Shown in pieces: positions 20,477 through 30,888 of a stretch of 64,000 nt of DNA (position 1 is the stretch's first letter; each line of letters starts with the position of its first letter). The notes under the pieces were generated by a model that ran no database searches, was not told where the DNA came from, and was given only the letters and a program-made list of their open reading frames with translations. A program made the position numbers and the translations under genes. This DNA is from Streptomyces coelicoflavus (GTDB lineage Bacteria; Actinomycetota; Actinomycetes; Streptomycetales; Streptomycetaceae): assembly GCF_003112555.1 (NCBI RefSeq), contig NZ_BEWB01000006.1:62001-126000 (forward strand). Reading direction: 5' to 3'.

Positions 20477-21090
20477 TGGCCCCCGTCCCCGGCAGCGGCC
20501 TGGCCAAGGGCCTGGCCGTCACCCTGCGCACGATGACGAAGAAGACCGTCACCGAGCAGTACCCCGACGCCCAGCCGGAGCTGCCGCCCCGTACCCGCGG
20601 TGTGATCGGCCTGTTCGAGGAGAACTGCACGGTCTGCATGCTGTGCGCCCGCGAGTGCCCCGACTGGTGCATCTACATCGACTCCCACAAGGAGACGGTC
20701 CCGGCGGCCACCCCCGGCGGGCGCGACCGCAGCCGCAACGTCCTCGACCGTTTCGCCATCGACTTCGCCCTGTGCATGTACTGCGGTATCTGCATCGAGG
20801 TCTGTCCTTTCGACGCCCTGTTCTGGTCCCCGGAGTTCGAGTACGCCGAGACCGACATCCGCGACCTCACCCACGAGCGCGACAAGCTCCGCGAGTGGAT
20901 GTGGACCGTGCCGGCCCCGCCCGCTCTCGACCCCGGTGCGGAGGAACCCAAGGAACTCGCCGCCGCCCGCAAGGCCGCCGACAAGCTGGCCGCGCAGCAG
21001 CAGGCGGACCAGTCGGGGCAGGAGGACCGGCCGGGGCAGGCGGACCAGTCGGGGCAGCCGAACCGGCCCGGGCAGGAGGACCGGCCATGA
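20476..21090 (+). CDS. nuoI: NADH-quinone oxidoreductase subunit I
   Basis: 204 residues. Two [4Fe-4S] ferredoxin motifs, [12 protein letters not shown] (about 53-64) and [12 protein letters not shown] (about 98-109), hold clusters N6a and N6b. These carry electrons to NuoB. The core ends near residue 150. The tail then becomes charged ([14 protein letters not shown]) and finishes with about five hexapeptide repeats of the type (A/E/P)(D/N)(Q/R)(S/P)GQ, encoded by an 18-bp tandem repeat. Start ATG shares one base with the nuoH stop. The nuoJ start overlaps its stop by 4 bp. Confidence 0.95.
   Translation: MAPVPGSGLAKGLAVTLRTMTKKTVTEQYPDAQPELPPRTRGVIGLFEENCTVCMLCARECPDWCIYIDSHKETVPAATPGGRDRSRNVLDRFAIDFALCMYCGICIEVCPFDALFWSPEFEYAETDIRDLTHERDKLREWMWTVPAPPALDPGAEEPKELAAARKAADKLAAQQQADQSGQEDRPGQADQSGQPNRPGQEDRP
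21004..21087 (+). repeat. 18-bp tandem repeat in the 3' end of nuoI
   Basis: Units start at 21004, 21022, 21040 and 21058, with a partial unit at 21076. Units one and three are identical. They encode [24 protein letters not shown] and EDRP. The array is in frame and ends at the stop codon, so its copy number changes only the tail. Confidence 0.9.
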
Positions 21091-21740
21091 CCCTTGCCGC
21101 CGCATCCCACGGATTCCTTTCCCCGACCGGCGTCGAGATCGCCTTCCTCCTCGTCGGACTGGTCACCTTCGGAGCCGCCGTCGTCACCGTGACCACCCGT
21201 CAGCTCGTTCACGCGGCGCTCTGGCTGGTGGTGGCCCTCGGCGGCCTGGCCGTCGAATACCTGTTGCTCACCGCCGAGTTCATCGCCTGGGTCCAGGTCC
21301 TCATCTATGTCGGTGCCGTCGTCGTCCTCATCCTGTTCGGCCTGATGCTCACCAGGGCGCCCATCGGCCGGTCCCCGGACGCCGACTCCGGCAACCGCTG
21401 GGCCGCCCTCACCGTGGCCGTGGCCTCCGCGGCGGCCCTGGTGTGGGTCGTCGTCGACGCCTTCCGCACCACCTGGATAGACCTGGACGGCCCGGCCGCC
21501 GGCTCCACCGCCGTCACCGGAGCGAGCCTCTTCCAGAACTGGGTCCTCCCCTTCGAGGCCCTCTCCGTCCTTCTGCTCGCCGCCCTGGTCGGCGCCATCG
21601 TCCTGTCCCGCAAGGCCAAGGCGGCCCGCGCGGGCGAAGCACCCCCGGCGAAGACCTCCCCCACCGGCGCCTCTTCGTCCGGCACTTCCCCGTCCGGCGC
21701 CTCTTCGTCCGGTACTTCCCAGACGGGTGGTGTCCGCTGA
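21087..21740 (+). CDS. nuoJ: NADH-quinone oxidoreductase subunit J
   Basis: 217 residues with five hydrophobic helices ([97 protein letters not shown]). The helix-3 motif [13 protein letters not shown], including the pi-bulge tyrosine region, is intact. The C-terminal ~30 residues are a Ser/Gly/Thr repeat ([19 protein letters not shown]) encoded by a duplicated 30-bp unit. Start overlaps the nuoI stop (ATGA) and the stop overlaps the nuoK start (TGATG). Confidence 0.95.
   Translation: MTLAAASHGFLSPTGVEIAFLLVGLVTFGAAVVTVTTRQLVHAALWLVVALGGLAVEYLLLTAEFIAWVQVLIYVGAVVVLILFGLMLTRAPIGRSPDADSGNRWAALTVAVASAAALVWVVVDAFRTTWIDLDGPAAGSTAVTGASLFQNWVLPFEALSVLLLAALVGAIVLSRKAKAARAGEAPPAKTSPTGASSSGTSPSGASSSGTSQTGGVR
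21666..21725 (+). repeat. 30-bp duplication in the 3' end of nuoJ
   Basis: Units 21666-21695 and 21696-21725 both begin GGCGCCTCTTCGTCCGG and are almost identical apart from the last bases. They encode the decapeptide repeat [10 protein letters not shown] / [10 protein letters not shown]. Confidence 0.85.
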
Positions 21741-22132
21741 TGCACCTCGCCTATCCGGCCGTCCTCTCCGCCCTCCTCTTCTGCACCGGCCTCTACGGCG
21801 TTCTCGCCCGCCGCAACGCGATCCTGGTCCTGATGTCGGTCGAGCTGATGCTCAACGCCGTCAACCTCAACCTCGTCGCCTTCGACGTCTGGCTCAGCAG
21901 GGCCGCGGAAGAGACCCTGCACTCCGGTCAGGCCCTGACCCTGTTCACGATCGCCATCGCGGCCGCCGAGATCGGCATCGGTCTGGCGATCGTGCTCGCC
22001 GTCCACCGCAACCGCGGCACCTCGGACATCGACAGGCTCCGCGACACCGCCGAGGGCCACGAGCCGGACGGCCCCGACACCGACACCCCCGCGACCGGGA
22101 CGGCCGCCGAGAAGGCTGAGGCCACCGCGTGA
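21740..22132 (+). CDS. nuoK: NADH-quinone oxidoreductase subunit K
   Basis: 130 residues with three helices. The two membrane glutamates required for proton transfer are present, one in [18 protein letters not shown] (helix 2) and one in [18 protein letters not shown] (helix 3). The C-terminus extends about 30 residues beyond the usual ~100, with an Asp/Pro/Thr-rich tail ([16 protein letters not shown]). It shares one base with nuoJ and its stop overlaps the GTG of nuoL by 4 bp. Confidence 0.95.
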   Translation: MHLAYPAVLSALLFCTGLYGVLARRNAILVLMSVELMLNAVNLNLVAFDVWLSRAAEETLHSGQALTLFTIAIAAAEIGIGLAIVLAVHRNRGTSDIDRLRDTAEGHEPDGPDTDTPATGTAAEKAEATA

Positions 22133-24123
22133 CCACGACCACCCTCGCCGTACTCGTCCCCCTCCTCCCCTTCCTCGGGGCAGCCGCCGGTCTCCTGCTG
22201 GGCCGGTCCGCGCCCGGCTTCGTCCGCCCCCTCGCGATTCTGCCGACGCTGGCGGCCCTCGTCCTCGCCGTACTCGTCGCGGCCCGCCAGGGAGGCGGCC
22301 GGGCCGTCGACGCCGTCACGGAACTGACGCCCACCGGTTCGGTCCCCGTCGAACTCGCCCTGCACGTCGACGGCTTCGCCGCCCTCGTCGCCGTCCTCGT
22401 CGGCACCGTCGCCACCTGCGTGCAGCTCTACTCCACGGGATACCTGCGCGACGACCCGCGCTACCCCTCGTACGCCGCTCTCGTCTCCCTGTTCACCTCC
22501 GCCATGTTCCTCGTCGTCTACTCAGGCGACCTGATGGTGCTGCTGGTCGGCTGGGAAGTCATGGGCATCTGCTCGTACTTCCTGGTCGGCCACTACTGGG
22601 AGACCCCGGAGGCGCGCGCCGCCTCCCTCAAGGCCTTCCTGGTCACCAAGCTCGGCGACGTCCCCTTCCTGATCGGCCTGCTGGCGCTGGCCACCGAAGC
22701 GGGCTCCTTCCGCATCACCAAGGTCCTCGGCGCGGTGGCGAGCGGTTCGCTCGACCATCCGACGCTGATCGCCCTGCTGCTCCTGGCCGGTGTCGCGGGC
22801 AAGTCGGCGCAGTTCCCGCTGCACACCTGGCTCCCCGACGCGATGGCGGGCCCGACACCGGTCTCGGCGCTGATCCACGCCGCGACGATGGTCGCCGCCG
22901 GTGTGTACTTCGTCGCCCGGCTCCTTCCGCTCTTCGAGGCATCGCGGGCCGCGATGGTCGTCCTCGCCGTCATGGCCGCCGTCACGATGGTCGGCTCCGC
23001 GCTCGCCGCCCTCGCCCAGGACGACATCAAACGCGTCCTGGCCTACTCGACGATCGGGCAGCTCGGCTACATGACCGGTGCCCTCGCCACGGGCGACCGG
23101 GGTGCCGCCGTCTTCCACCTCCTCACTCACGGCGCCTTCAAGGCGCTCCTGTTCCTCGCCGCCGGCGTGATCATCCACGCCGCCGGCACCAACTCGCTGG
23201 CCGCCATGTCCCGCATGCGGGGCCTGCGCGACCGGGTCCCGGACGCCTTCTGGACGATGACCGTGGCCCTGCTCGCGCTCGCCGCGATCCCGCCCTTCAG
23301 CGGCTTCTTCTCCAAGGAGTCCGTCCTCGGCGCCGCGGAGCACGTGGCCACCGGCCACACCGAGCACGCGCCCGGCGCCGCGGGCTGGACCGTGCTCGTC
23401 GCCGGCCTGATCACCGCTCTGCTCACCGCCGCCTACGCGACCCGCCTGTGGCTGCTGGCCTTCCGCGGACAGGGCGCCGAGGCCCCCGACCACGGCAGGC
23501 AGCCGCTGGTCATGAACGCCGTGCTCTGGGTGCTCGCCCTCCCCTCACTCGCGCTGGGCGGGCTCGCCTTCCGTCTGCTGCCCGACTGGTTCGACGGCCA
23601 CGACCTCACCCCGACCCTCACCACCTCCGTGCTCGGCACGGGAGTGGCCCTGGTGGGCGGCATCGTCACCTACGCCGCCTGGCGGCACACCACGGCGCTC
23701 GCGGTCCGCACCCCACTGGGCGCGGTCGCGGCCCACCCCGAGGGCGACGCCGCCCTGGTGGAGGCCGAGGCCATCGCCAGCCACCGGCCCGCCTACGGGG
23801 ACCTTGCCTCCGCACCCGACCCGTCGGACCCGGGACGGCTCCTGCTGGGCCCGGTGCACCCGCACGCGGCGGCCGGCTTCCACCTGGACGCCGTGTACAC
23901 GACCCTCTTCGTCCGCCCGGTCCGGGCCGGAGCGAGCCTCGTCCGGTTCCTCGACCGCGAGGTCGTCGACACCTACGTACGCGCGGCGGGCGCCCTGCCC
24001 CGCTTGCTCGGGGCCGCCGTACGAAGCGCCCAGACCGGCAATGTGCAGACCTATGTGAGCGCGCTGCTCGCCGGCACCGTCGTCCTCGCGGTCGCCGCCG
24101 TCCTCGTCGCCACGGGAGCGTGA
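22129..24123 (+). CDS. nuoL: NADH-quinone oxidoreductase subunit L
   Basis: 664-residue antiporter-like subunit, GTG start overlapping the nuoK stop. Key residues for proton translocation are visible: Glu in [18 protein letters not shown], Lys/His in [19 protein letters not shown] followed by [16 protein letters not shown], and Lys in [20 protein letters not shown]. The C-terminal part contains the long amphipathic lateral helix region and a last transmembrane helix ([18 protein letters not shown]). Length and layout are normal for actinobacterial NuoL. No tail repeat is seen here. Confidence 0.96.
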   Translation: MTTTTLAVLVPLLPFLGAAAGLLLGRSAPGFVRPLAILPTLAALVLAVLVAARQGGGRAVDAVTELTPTGSVPVELALHVDGFAALVAVLVGTVATCVQLYSTGYLRDDPRYPSYAALVSLFTSAMFLVVYSGDLMVLLVGWEVMGICSYFLVGHYWETPEARAASLKAFLVTKLGDVPFLIGLLALATEAGSFRITKVLGAVASGSLDHPTLIALLLLAGVAGKSAQFPLHTWLPDAMAGPTPVSALIHAATMVAAGVYFVARLLPLFEASRAAMVVLAVMAAVTMVGSALAALAQDDIKRVLAYSTIGQLGYMTGALATGDRGAAVFHLLTHGAFKALLFLAAGVIIHAAGTNSLAAMSRMRGLRDRVPDAFWTMTVALLALAAIPPFSGFFSKESVLGAAEHVATGHTEHAPGAAGWTVLVAGLITALLTAAYATRLWLLAFRGQGAEAPDHGRQPLVMNAVLWVLALPSLALGGLAFRLLPDWFDGHDLTPTLTTSVLGTGVALVGGIVTYAAWRHTTALAVRTPLGAVAAHPEGDAALVEAEAIASHRPAYGDLASAPDPSDPGRLLLGPVHPHAAAGFHLDAVYTTLFVRPVRAGASLVRFLDREVVDTYVRAAGALPRLLGAAVRSAQTGNVQTYVSALLAGTVVLAVAAVLVATGA

Positions 24124-24129
24124 GCAGGC

Positions 24130-25734
24130 GTGATCGATATCAACGAGTCCGTGATGCGGGTCCTTCTCGCGTTCCTCGTCGTCGGCCCACTCCTCGGTGC
24201 CGTCGCCGCCCTTCTGCCGGCCCCGCCCGGACTGAAGGGGAAGTCACCCGACCAGGCCGTGCTCCGGCACGGCGTCACCGTCACCGGCGCGATCCTCATC
24301 GCCGCGGTCGTCCTCGTGCTCGGCTTCGACCACGACCATCCGTCGAAGATGCAGGCCAGCACGGACATCAGCTGGATCCCCGCACTCGACGTACGCATCC
24401 ACCTCGGCATCGACGGCATCTCCCTCCCCCTGCTGGTCCTGACCGCGCTGCTGACCTTCCTCTGCGCGCTCTACTCGTACTTCAAGCAGCGACACGAGCG
24501 GCTGACGCCGCGGGCTCCGGGCCCGAGCCCGAAGGCGTTCGTCGCGCTGCTGCTCGTCCTCGAGTCCGGCACCCTCGCGACCTTCGCCGTCCTCGATCTG
24601 GTCCTGTTCTTCCTCGCCTTCGAGATGGTCCTCATCCCGATGTACTTCCTCATCGCCCGCTGGGGCGGCGAGGGACGGGCCGGGGCCGCCTGGAAGTTCA
24701 TCCTCTTCACGCTCCTCGGCTCCGTCGTCATGCTGCTCGGCCTGCTCCTGATCGGAATCACGGCGGGCACATTCGACATGGTGGCACTCGCCACTGACAA
24801 CGGCCGGTCGCTGACCACATCCGTGCAGGTCACCGCCGTACTGGCGATCGGGATCGGGCTCGCGGTCAAGACCCCGATGTGGCCGCTGCACAGCTGGCTG
24901 CCCGACGCCCACACCGCCGCGCCGACCGTCGGCTCGGTCCTGCTCGCCGGCGTCCTGCTGAAGATGGGTACGTACGGGTTCGTTCGGATTCTGCTCCCGG
25001 TCGCGCCAGACGGCTTCCGCACCTTCGCGCCCTACCTCGCCGCCTTCGCCGTCGTCGGGATCATCTACGGCTCCCTGGCCTGCCTGGCCCTCGCCAGGAG
25101 AGGCGCGAAGGGCGACCTCAAACGCCTCATCGCCTACTCCTCCGTCGGCCACATGGGCTTCGTCCTGCTGGGCATCGCGACCATGACCCCGACCGGCGTC
25201 AACGGGGCCCTGTTCGCCAACATCGCCCACGGCCTGATCACCGGCCTGCTCTTCTTCGTGGTCGGCGCGCTCAAGGACCGCACCGGGACCACCGACCTGG
25301 ACACCCTCGCCGAGGAGTCGGGCCACGCCCTGTACGGCAAGGCACCCCGTCTCGGCGGACTGCTCGCCTTCGCCGCCGTCGCCTCGCTGGGCCTGCCGGG
25401 CCTGGCCGGATTCTGGGGCGAGATGCTCGCCCTGTTCGGCGCCTTCGACCCGCACCACGACCTCAGCCGCCCCGCGTTCCTCACCTTCATGGCGGTCGCC
25501 GCCTTCGGCACCCTGCTGACGGCCGCGTACATGCTGATCGTGGTCCGCCGCGTCTGCATGGGCGCCGTACCCCAGGACGCCCCGCAGCCGCAGCCGGCCG
25601 ACGTGCGCGCGTACGAGTTCGCCGCCTGGACCCCGCTCGTCGTCCTCACCGTCGTCGCCGGGCTGTGGCCCAGAACCCTGCTCGGGCTGACCGACCCGGC
25701 CGTGCAGCAGCTCCTCTCAGGAGGCACCCGATGA
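24130..25734 (+). CDS. nuoM: NADH-quinone oxidoreductase subunit M
   Basis: 534-residue antiporter-like subunit with a GTG start 6 bp after nuoL. Conserved charged residues are present: Glu in FFLAFEMVLIPMYFLIARWG, Lys in IGLAVKTPMWPLHSWLPDAH, Lys in LLAGVLLKMGTYGFVRI and Lys in GDLKRLIAYSSVGHMGFVLL. About fourteen helices. The region GIDGISLPLLVLTALLTFLC matches the N-terminal signature of the subunit. It overlaps nuoN by 4 bp (ATGA). Confidence 0.96.
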   Translation: MIDINESVMRVLLAFLVVGPLLGAVAALLPAPPGLKGKSPDQAVLRHGVTVTGAILIAAVVLVLGFDHDHPSKMQASTDISWIPALDVRIHLGIDGISLPLLVLTALLTFLCALYSYFKQRHERLTPRAPGPSPKAFVALLLVLESGTLATFAVLDLVLFFLAFEMVLIPMYFLIARWGGEGRAGAAWKFILFTLLGSVVMLLGLLLIGITAGTFDMVALATDNGRSLTTSVQVTAVLAIGIGLAVKTPMWPLHSWLPDAHTAAPTVGSVLLAGVLLKMGTYGFVRILLPVAPDGFRTFAPYLAAFAVVGIIYGSLACLALARRGAKGDLKRLIAYSSVGHMGFVLLGIATMTPTGVNGALFANIAHGLITGLLFFVVGALKDRTGTTDLDTLAEESGHALYGKAPRLGGLLAFAAVASLGLPGLAGFWGEMLALFGAFDPHHDLSRPAFLTFMAVAAFGTLLTAAYMLIVVRRVCMGAVPQDAPQPQPADVRAYEFAAWTPLVVLTVVAGLWPRTLLGLTDPAVQQLLSGGTR

Positions 25735-27284
25735 GCTCCCCGGCCCAGCCCCTCGCCGAGGTGGCCCTGGCGCAGCAGCCGCTGGCCCAGAACCTCGTCC
25801 AGTCCGTCGACTGGCTCGCCATCGCGCCGCCCACCGTCACGGCCGTCGTGGGCCTCGTCGTCCTCGTCACCGACCTGTTCGTCAAGGACGCCCGCAAGCC
25901 CCTGCTCGGCTGGATCTCGGTCGCCGGACTCGCCGCCTCCGCCCTGCTGCTGCTGCCCCTGGTGAACGACGACCGCTCGACGTTCTGCCAGAGCGGCGAG
26001 CCCGGCGTCTGCAGCTACACCGCGGACACCTTCACCCTCGCCATCCAGTTCCTCGTCCTCGGCGGCGCACTCCTGACCGCCCTCCTGTCGGTCACCGCCG
26101 TGAAGGACGCCGACCGGGGGCTGCCCGAGGGCGAGTTCTGGTTCCTGCTGCTCTCCTCCGCCGCCGGAGCCGCCCTCCTGCCCGCCTCCCGCGACCTCGC
26201 AACCCTGATCGTCGCCCTGGAGGTCGCCTCCCTGCCCGCCTTCGCCCTCGTCGGCCTCCGGCAGGGCGACCGCCGGTCCTCCGAAGCGGCCCTGAAGTTC
26301 TTCCTGTCCTCGGTCACCGCGACCGCGGTCAGCCTCATGGGCATCAGCTTCGTGTACGCCACCACCGGCACCCTCTACCTCACCCAGGTGGCCGAGCGCA
26401 TCCAGCACGTCGACGGGCAGTTCACCACGCTCGCCCAGGCCGGCGTCGTCCTCACCCTCGTCGGCTTCGCCTTCAAGACGGCCGCCGCCCCCTTCCACTT
26501 CTGGGTGCCCGACACCTACGTGGGCGCGCCCCTGCCGATCGCCGCCTACCTGTCCGTGATCGGCAAGGCGGTCGGCTTCTCCGGCCTCATCCTGGTCACC
26601 GTCGTTGCCCTGCCCTCCTACGCCGACGTCTGGGGTCCCGCCCTCGCGGCACTGGCCGCGCTCACCATGACCGTCGGCAACGTCGGTGCCCTCCGGCAGC
26701 AGGCCACGCGCGCGTACAGCGCGGTACGGCTGCTCGCCTGGTCGTCCGTCGGCCAGGCGGGCTACCTCCTGGTACCGATCGCCTCCGCCGCCTACTCCGA
26801 CGACCCCGAGCGCTCGGTCGGCTCCAGCGTCGCCTACGCGCTCATGTACGCCGCGGTGAACCTCGGTGCCTTCGCGGTGGCCGCGCTCGTGGGCCGCACC
26901 AGGTCCCTGAACCGGGTGTCGGACTACCGCGGCCTGTACTCCTCCAACCCGCTCACGGCCCTCCTCCTGGCCTTCTTCCTGCTCTGCCTCGCCGGACTGC
27001 CGCCCGGCATCATCGGCCTCTTCGCCAAGGTCACGGTGTTCTCCGCGGCCGTCGACGCCGGACTCGGCTGGCTGGCCGTCGTCATGGCCGTCAACGTCGT
27101 GATCGCGCTCTTCTACTACCTCCAATGGACGGCACTGCTGTTCCGGGCGCCCGAGGCGGCGACCGCCGGTCACCGGGCCCCCGCCCCCCTCACGGCCGCG
27201 ATCACCGTGACCGCGGTCCTCGCCGTCGCCCTCTCCGGAGCACCGCAGCTGATCCTGCGCTTCGCCGACACCGGGCTCTTCTGA
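25731..27284 (+). CDS. nuoN: NADH-quinone oxidoreductase subunit N
   Basis: 517 residues from the ATG at 25731, preceded by CAGGAGG inside nuoM. It is the third antiporter-like subunit. Glu in [19 protein letters not shown], Lys in [19 protein letters not shown] and Lys in [17 protein letters not shown] match the proton-channel residues. The N-terminus [19 protein letters not shown] is slightly longer than usual. Last gene of the operon. A GC-rich hairpin follows 13 bp after the stop. Confidence 0.96.
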   Translation: MSSPAQPLAEVALAQQPLAQNLVQSVDWLAIAPPTVTAVVGLVVLVTDLFVKDARKPLLGWISVAGLAASALLLLPLVNDDRSTFCQSGEPGVCSYTADTFTLAIQFLVLGGALLTALLSVTAVKDADRGLPEGEFWFLLLSSAAGAALLPASRDLATLIVALEVASLPAFALVGLRQGDRRSSEAALKFFLSSVTATAVSLMGISFVYATTGTLYLTQVAERIQHVDGQFTTLAQAGVVLTLVGFAFKTAAAPFHFWVPDTYVGAPLPIAAYLSVIGKAVGFSGLILVTVVALPSYADVWGPALAALAALTMTVGNVGALRQQATRAYSAVRLLAWSSVGQAGYLLVPIASAAYSDDPERSVGSSVAYALMYAAVNLGAFAVAALVGRTRSLNRVSDYRGLYSSNPLTALLLAFFLLCLAGLPPGIIGLFAKVTVFSAAVDAGLGWLAVVMAVNVVIALFYYLQWTALLFRAPEAATAGHRAPAPLTAAITVTAVLAVALSGAPQLILRFADTGLF

Positions 27285-27297
27285 ACGCAGCCCCCAG

Positions 27298-27339
27298 GGC
27301 ACGCGCGCGTGCGGCACGGGGTCTCCACGCGCGTGTGCC
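27298..27339 (+). terminator. hairpin after the nuo operon
   Basis: 14-bp arms (27298-27311 and 27326-27339) built of alternating CG, with one mismatch, form a stem shortly after the nuoN stop. There is no U-tract. The remaining ~200 bp to htpX hold no gene. Confidence 0.6.
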
Positions 27340-27546
27340 GCCCGCCACGGCGGTCACCCGTACGGACCACACGCGTCGCGGCGGGCGCCGGGGAACTGGT
27401 GGCCCTCGCCTGGCGTTGACCAGTACGGAAGGGTCCACTGGACGTGTCACCCACGGCACCGGTGGCATCGGAGACCAGGAAGCAACCACAGCGAGCGAGA
27501 CCAGCAAGCAAAGGGTTCCCCTGCTGCACGATTTGGAGGGCGTACC

Positions 27547-28410
27547 GTGCACCGCCGGCACAACGGGCTCAGGACCGCAGTACTCCTCGGGGGACTGTCC
27601 GCGCTCATCATCGTCATCGGCAGCTTCTTCGGCCGAGCGGGGCTCGTCGTTGCCGTCCTCGTCGCCCTGGGCACCAACGCGTACGCGTACTGGAACAGCG
27701 ACAAGCTCGCACTCCGCGCGATGCGTGCCCGTCCGGTCAGCGAGTTCGAGGCCCCGGCGCTGTACCGCATGGTCCGAGAGCTCTCCACCCAGGCACGCCA
27801 GCCGATGCCCCGCCTGTACATCTCACCGACGGAGGCACCGAACGCCTTCGCGACCGGCCGCAACCCGCGCAACGCGGCCGTGTGCTGCACCGAGGGCATC
27901 ATGCGCCTGCTGGACGAACGCGAGCTGCGGGGCGTCATCGGGCACGAACTCAGCCACGTCTACAACCGCGACATCCTGATCTCCTCCGTGGCCGGCGCCC
28001 TCGCCTCCGTGATCATGTTCCTGGTCAACTTCGCCTGGCTGATCCCCATCGGCCGGTCCAACGACGACGACGGGCCCGGTCTGCTGGGCATGCTCCTCAT
28101 CATGCTGCTCGGACCGCTCGCCGCCACCGTCATCCAACTGGCCATCAGCCGCTCCCGGGAGTACGAGGCCGACGCCTCCGGCGCCCAGCTGACCGGCGAC
28201 CCGCTCGCCCTGGCCGGTGCCCTGCGCAAACTGGAAGTCGGCACCAAGCAGCTCCCGCTCCCCCCGGAGCCCCGGCTCGAGACCGCCAGCCACATGATGA
28301 TCGCCAACCCCTTCCGTCCGGGGCAGGGGCTTTCGAAGATGTTCTCCACCCACCCGCCGATGGCGGAGCGAATCGCCCGACTCGAAAAGATGGCAGGTCG
28401 TCAGCCGTGA
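27547..28410 (+). CDS. htpX: M48 family membrane zinc protease HtpX
   Basis: 287 residues with a GTG start (GGAGGG 8 bp upstream). Two N-terminal helices ([35 protein letters not shown]) anchor it in the membrane. The cytoplasmic catalytic motif is HELSH at 133-137 ([12 protein letters not shown]), with the third zinc ligand Glu in [13 protein letters not shown]. Two more hydrophobic segments lie between them. HtpX degrades damaged membrane proteins under stress. Its stop overlaps the next GTG by 4 bp, so it is cotranscribed with the YccF-like gene. Confidence 0.96.
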   Translation: MHRRHNGLRTAVLLGGLSALIIVIGSFFGRAGLVVAVLVALGTNAYAYWNSDKLALRAMRARPVSEFEAPALYRMVRELSTQARQPMPRLYISPTEAPNAFATGRNPRNAAVCCTEGIMRLLDERELRGVIGHELSHVYNRDILISSVAGALASVIMFLVNFAWLIPIGRSNDDDGPGLLGMLLIMLLGPLAATVIQLAISRSREYEADASGAQLTGDPLALAGALRKLEVGTKQLPLPPEPRLETASHMMIANPFRPGQGLSKMFSTHPPMAERIARLEKMAGRQP

Positions 28411-28823
28411 AGACCATCCTCAACGTCATTTGGCTCGTGCTCAGCGGCTTCTGGCTGTTCCTCGGCTACTTGCTCGCGGGCGCGCTGCTCTGCATCACGA
28501 TCATCGGAATCCCCTTCGGCATCGCGGCCTTCCGCATCGGTGTCTACGCCCTGTGGCCCTTCGGGTACACGGCGGTCGAGCGCCGAGACGCCGGGGCGCC
28601 CTCGTGTATCGGAAACGTGCTGTGGCTCGTCCTCGCGGGCTGGTGGCTGGCCCTCGGCCACATCGTGACCGGCATCGCGTTGTGCGTCACCGTCATCGGT
28701 ATCCCGCTCGGCATCGCCAACTTCAAGCTGATCCCCGTCTCACTGCTCCCGCTGGGACGCGAGATCGTGCGCACGGACCAGCCCTTCACGGCGGCGGCGA
28801 CGACACAGCGGACCGGCTGGTAA
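28407..28823 (+). CDS. YccF-domain small membrane protein
   Basis: 138 residues, GTG start overlapping the htpX stop (GTGA). Two YccF (DUF307) modules are visible: [20 protein letters not shown] with [20 protein letters not shown], and [20 protein letters not shown] with [20 protein letters not shown]. Each contributes two transmembrane helices. The family is inner-membrane and poorly characterised. Coupling to htpX suggests a membrane-stress role, which is inference from position. Confidence 0.92.
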   Translation: MKTILNVIWLVLSGFWLFLGYLLAGALLCITIIGIPFGIAAFRIGVYALWPFGYTAVERRDAGAPSCIGNVLWLVLAGWWLALGHIVTGIALCVTVIGIPLGIANFKLIPVSLLPLGREIVRTDQPFTAAATTQRTGW

Positions 28824-28908
28824 GCGCCTTTTCCACCTCGCCCGTCCACATCTTCCGAGTTGTCCACAGGCCCGCCCCGATGTCGGCGGCGGCCTGCATC
28901 ATGAATTC

Positions 28909-29511
28909 ATGACCGAGAACGAGCAGTTGCTGGAACGGGTGGCCGCCAAGGCGCGAAGCACTCGCCCGTGGGGCTGGGGCTCCCTGCCCGCCCCCGTGGA
29001 CGGGGCGACGTCGGCCCGCGCCGAGGCAGCCCTGGGCTTTCCCCTCCCCGCGCTGCTCGCCGACCTGTACCTGCGCATAGGTGACGGCGGATTCGGCCCG
29101 GAGTACGGTCTGTTGCCCCTGCTCGACAGCCCGCCCTCGGGCGAGCCCGCCGCAGTCGCCCAGTACCTCGCCAACCGCGAGAGCGGTGCGAAGGACCCCG
29201 ACTGGCCCTGGCCCGAGGGTGTCCTGCCGATATCCCACTGGGGCTGTGCGATGTACGCCTGCGTCGACTGCCGCTCCCCACAGGCCACGGTGCTTCTCTT
29301 CGAACCCAACGCCGGCGACGCCGACCACGCCTGGTACGTCGATGCCCCGAGCCTCACCGACTGGTTGTGCGCCTGGGTCGACGGCGCGGGCTGGTACGAG
29401 GAGGCCAACGAGGGGCCGGAACCGGCGGCCCCGTGGGCGGGCTTCCCCATACGGACGGGGAGACGGCCCGGTACGACGGACACGGCGCCCGTAGGGGAGA
29501 CCTCCGGCTGA
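28909..29511 (+). CDS. SMI1/KNR4 (SUKH) family protein
   Basis: 200 residues. The N-terminal part VDGATSARAEAALGFPLPAL followed by LYLRIGDGGFGPEYGLLPL is the SUKH superfamily signature (acidic/aromatic ligand-binding sheet). SUKH proteins are often immunity proteins to polymorphic toxins, but no toxin gene is adjacent here and stand-alone copies are common in Streptomyces. The C-terminal ~40 residues are Pro/Gly/Thr-rich. The ATG at 28909 has no convincing Shine-Dalgarno sequence; a leaderless transcript is possible. Confidence 0.85.
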   Translation: MTENEQLLERVAAKARSTRPWGWGSLPAPVDGATSARAEAALGFPLPALLADLYLRIGDGGFGPEYGLLPLLDSPPSGEPAAVAQYLANRESGAKDPDWPWPEGVLPISHWGCAMYACVDCRSPQATVLLFEPNAGDADHAWYVDAPSLTDWLCAWVDGAGWYEEANEGPEPAAPWAGFPIRTGRRPGTTDTAPVGETSG

Positions 29512-29597
29512 CCCCGGCCGAGCCACGCGGGCAACGGCAGAGCGTCTCTCGACGGCACCGTGGCCGAGGGCGCGGGTCGTTGCCCGGAGACACCCGC

Positions 29598-30842
29598 CTA
29601 CCGCGGCATCTGCTGCCCCCGCACCCCGTACGCCACCACACCCACCGCCAGCACACCCACACCCACGACGACCGAGACCACCGGCAGCGAGAACGCGAGT
29701 ACCACGCACCCGGCCAGTCCCAGCGCCGGTACGACCCGGGACGTCCTCGAAGGGTCGAGCGTCCAGGCCGACGCGTTGGCCACGGCGTAGTACGCCAGCA
29801 CACCGAAGGAGGAGAAGCCGATCGCACCGCGTACGTCCACCGTCGCCGCCAGGACCGCGACCACCACTCCCACGGCCAGCTCCGCCCGGTGCGGCACCTG
29901 AAACCGCGGATGCACCGCGGCCAGCGCCCTGGGCAGGTGGCGGTCTCTGGCCATGGCCAGCGTCGTCCGTGAAACGCCCAGGATCAACGCCAGCAGGGAG
30001 CCCAGCGCGGCGACAGCGGCGCCCACCCGCACGACCGGTGCCAGCCCCGGCAGGCCGGCCGCCCGTACCGCGTCGGCCAGGGGAGCCGTCGCCTGTCCCA
30101 GACCGCCCGAGCCCAGCACGGAAAGGACAGCCACCGCGACACACCCGTACACGACCAGGGTGAGGCCGAGCGCCAGTGGGATCGCGCGAGCGATGGTGCG
30201 CCGCGGGTCCCGCACCTCCTCACCGAGGGTCGCGATGCGCGCGTACCCCGCGAACGCGAAGAACAGCAGGCCGGCGGCCTGAAGGACCCCGTCGGTGCCG
30301 CCTGACAAGCCGATGTCCAGCCGTCCGGCATCGGACCGCCCCGACCCCAGACACACCACCACCACGGAAGCGAGGACAGCAAGCACCACGCCCACGATCA
30401 CGCGCGTCAGCCAGGCGGACTTCTGGATCCCGCCGTAGTTCACCGCGGTCAGCGCCACCACGGCCGCGACCGCCACCACGTGCGCCTGCTCCGGCCAGAC
30501 GTACGCGCCCACGGTGAGCGCCATGGCAGCACAGGAGGCCGTCTTCCCGACGATGAACGACCAGCCCGCGAGAACGCCCCAGAACTCCCCGAGCCGCTCA
30601 CGTCCGTAAACGTAGGTGCCGCCCGAGGCCGGATACCTGACGGCCAGCCGGGCGGACGACATGGCGTTGCAGTAGGCGACGACGGCTGCCACGGCGAGGG
30701 CGAGGAGCAGCCCCGAACCGGCGGCGCGTGCCGCCGGCGCCAGGGCGGCGAAGATCCCGGCGCCGATCATGGAACCGAGCCCGACGACGACGGCGTCGCC
30801 GAGACCGAGGCTGCGACGCAGACCCGAACCCGCAGGTGTCAT
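29598..30842 (-). CDS. APC family amino acid permease
   Basis: 414 residues starting at the ATG at 30842 (MTPAGSGLRRSLGLGDAVVV); an upstream in-frame ATG would extend it by 40 unlikely residues. About twelve helices. The unwound helix-1 motif GLGSMIGAGIFAALAP and RYPASGGTYVYGRERLGEFW in helix 3 are typical of amino acid-polyamine-organocation transporters. FFAFAGYARIATLGEEVRDP is the conserved helix-6 region. It is shorter than many family members, with 12 rather than 14 helices. Substrate unknown. It lies convergent to the SUKH gene. Confidence 0.94.
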   Translation of the reverse strand: MTPAGSGLRRSLGLGDAVVVGLGSMIGAGIFAALAPAARAAGSGLLLALAVAAVVAYCNAMSSARLAVRYPASGGTYVYGRERLGEFWGVLAGWSFIVGKTASCAAMALTVGAYVWPEQAHVVAVAAVVALTAVNYGGIQKSAWLTRVIVGVVLAVLASVVVVCLGSGRSDAGRLDIGLSGGTDGVLQAAGLLFFAFAGYARIATLGEEVRDPRRTIARAIPLALGLTLVVYGCVAVAVLSVLGSGGLGQATAPLADAVRAAGLPGLAPVVRVGAAVAALGSLLALILGVSRTTLAMARDRHLPRALAAVHPRFQVPHRAELAVGVVVAVLAATVDVRGAIGFSSFGVLAYYAVANASAWTLDPSRTSRVVPALGLAGCVVLAFSLPVVSVVVGVGVLAVGVVAYGVRGQQMPR

Positions 30843-30888
30843 GGGTGGCACCCTACTGATCGGCGCAACCACCCGGCGCGGTCGGAAC

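Noticed and set aside
23448..24797. Plus-strand frame bridging nuoL and nuoM
   Set aside because: Arg/Pro-rich +1 shadow of two well-conserved membrane subunits.
28909..29511. SUKH protein as part of a toxin-immunity locus
   Set aside because: No toxin-like gene or secretion-linked gene is adjacent; neighbours are htpX-yccF and an amino acid permease.
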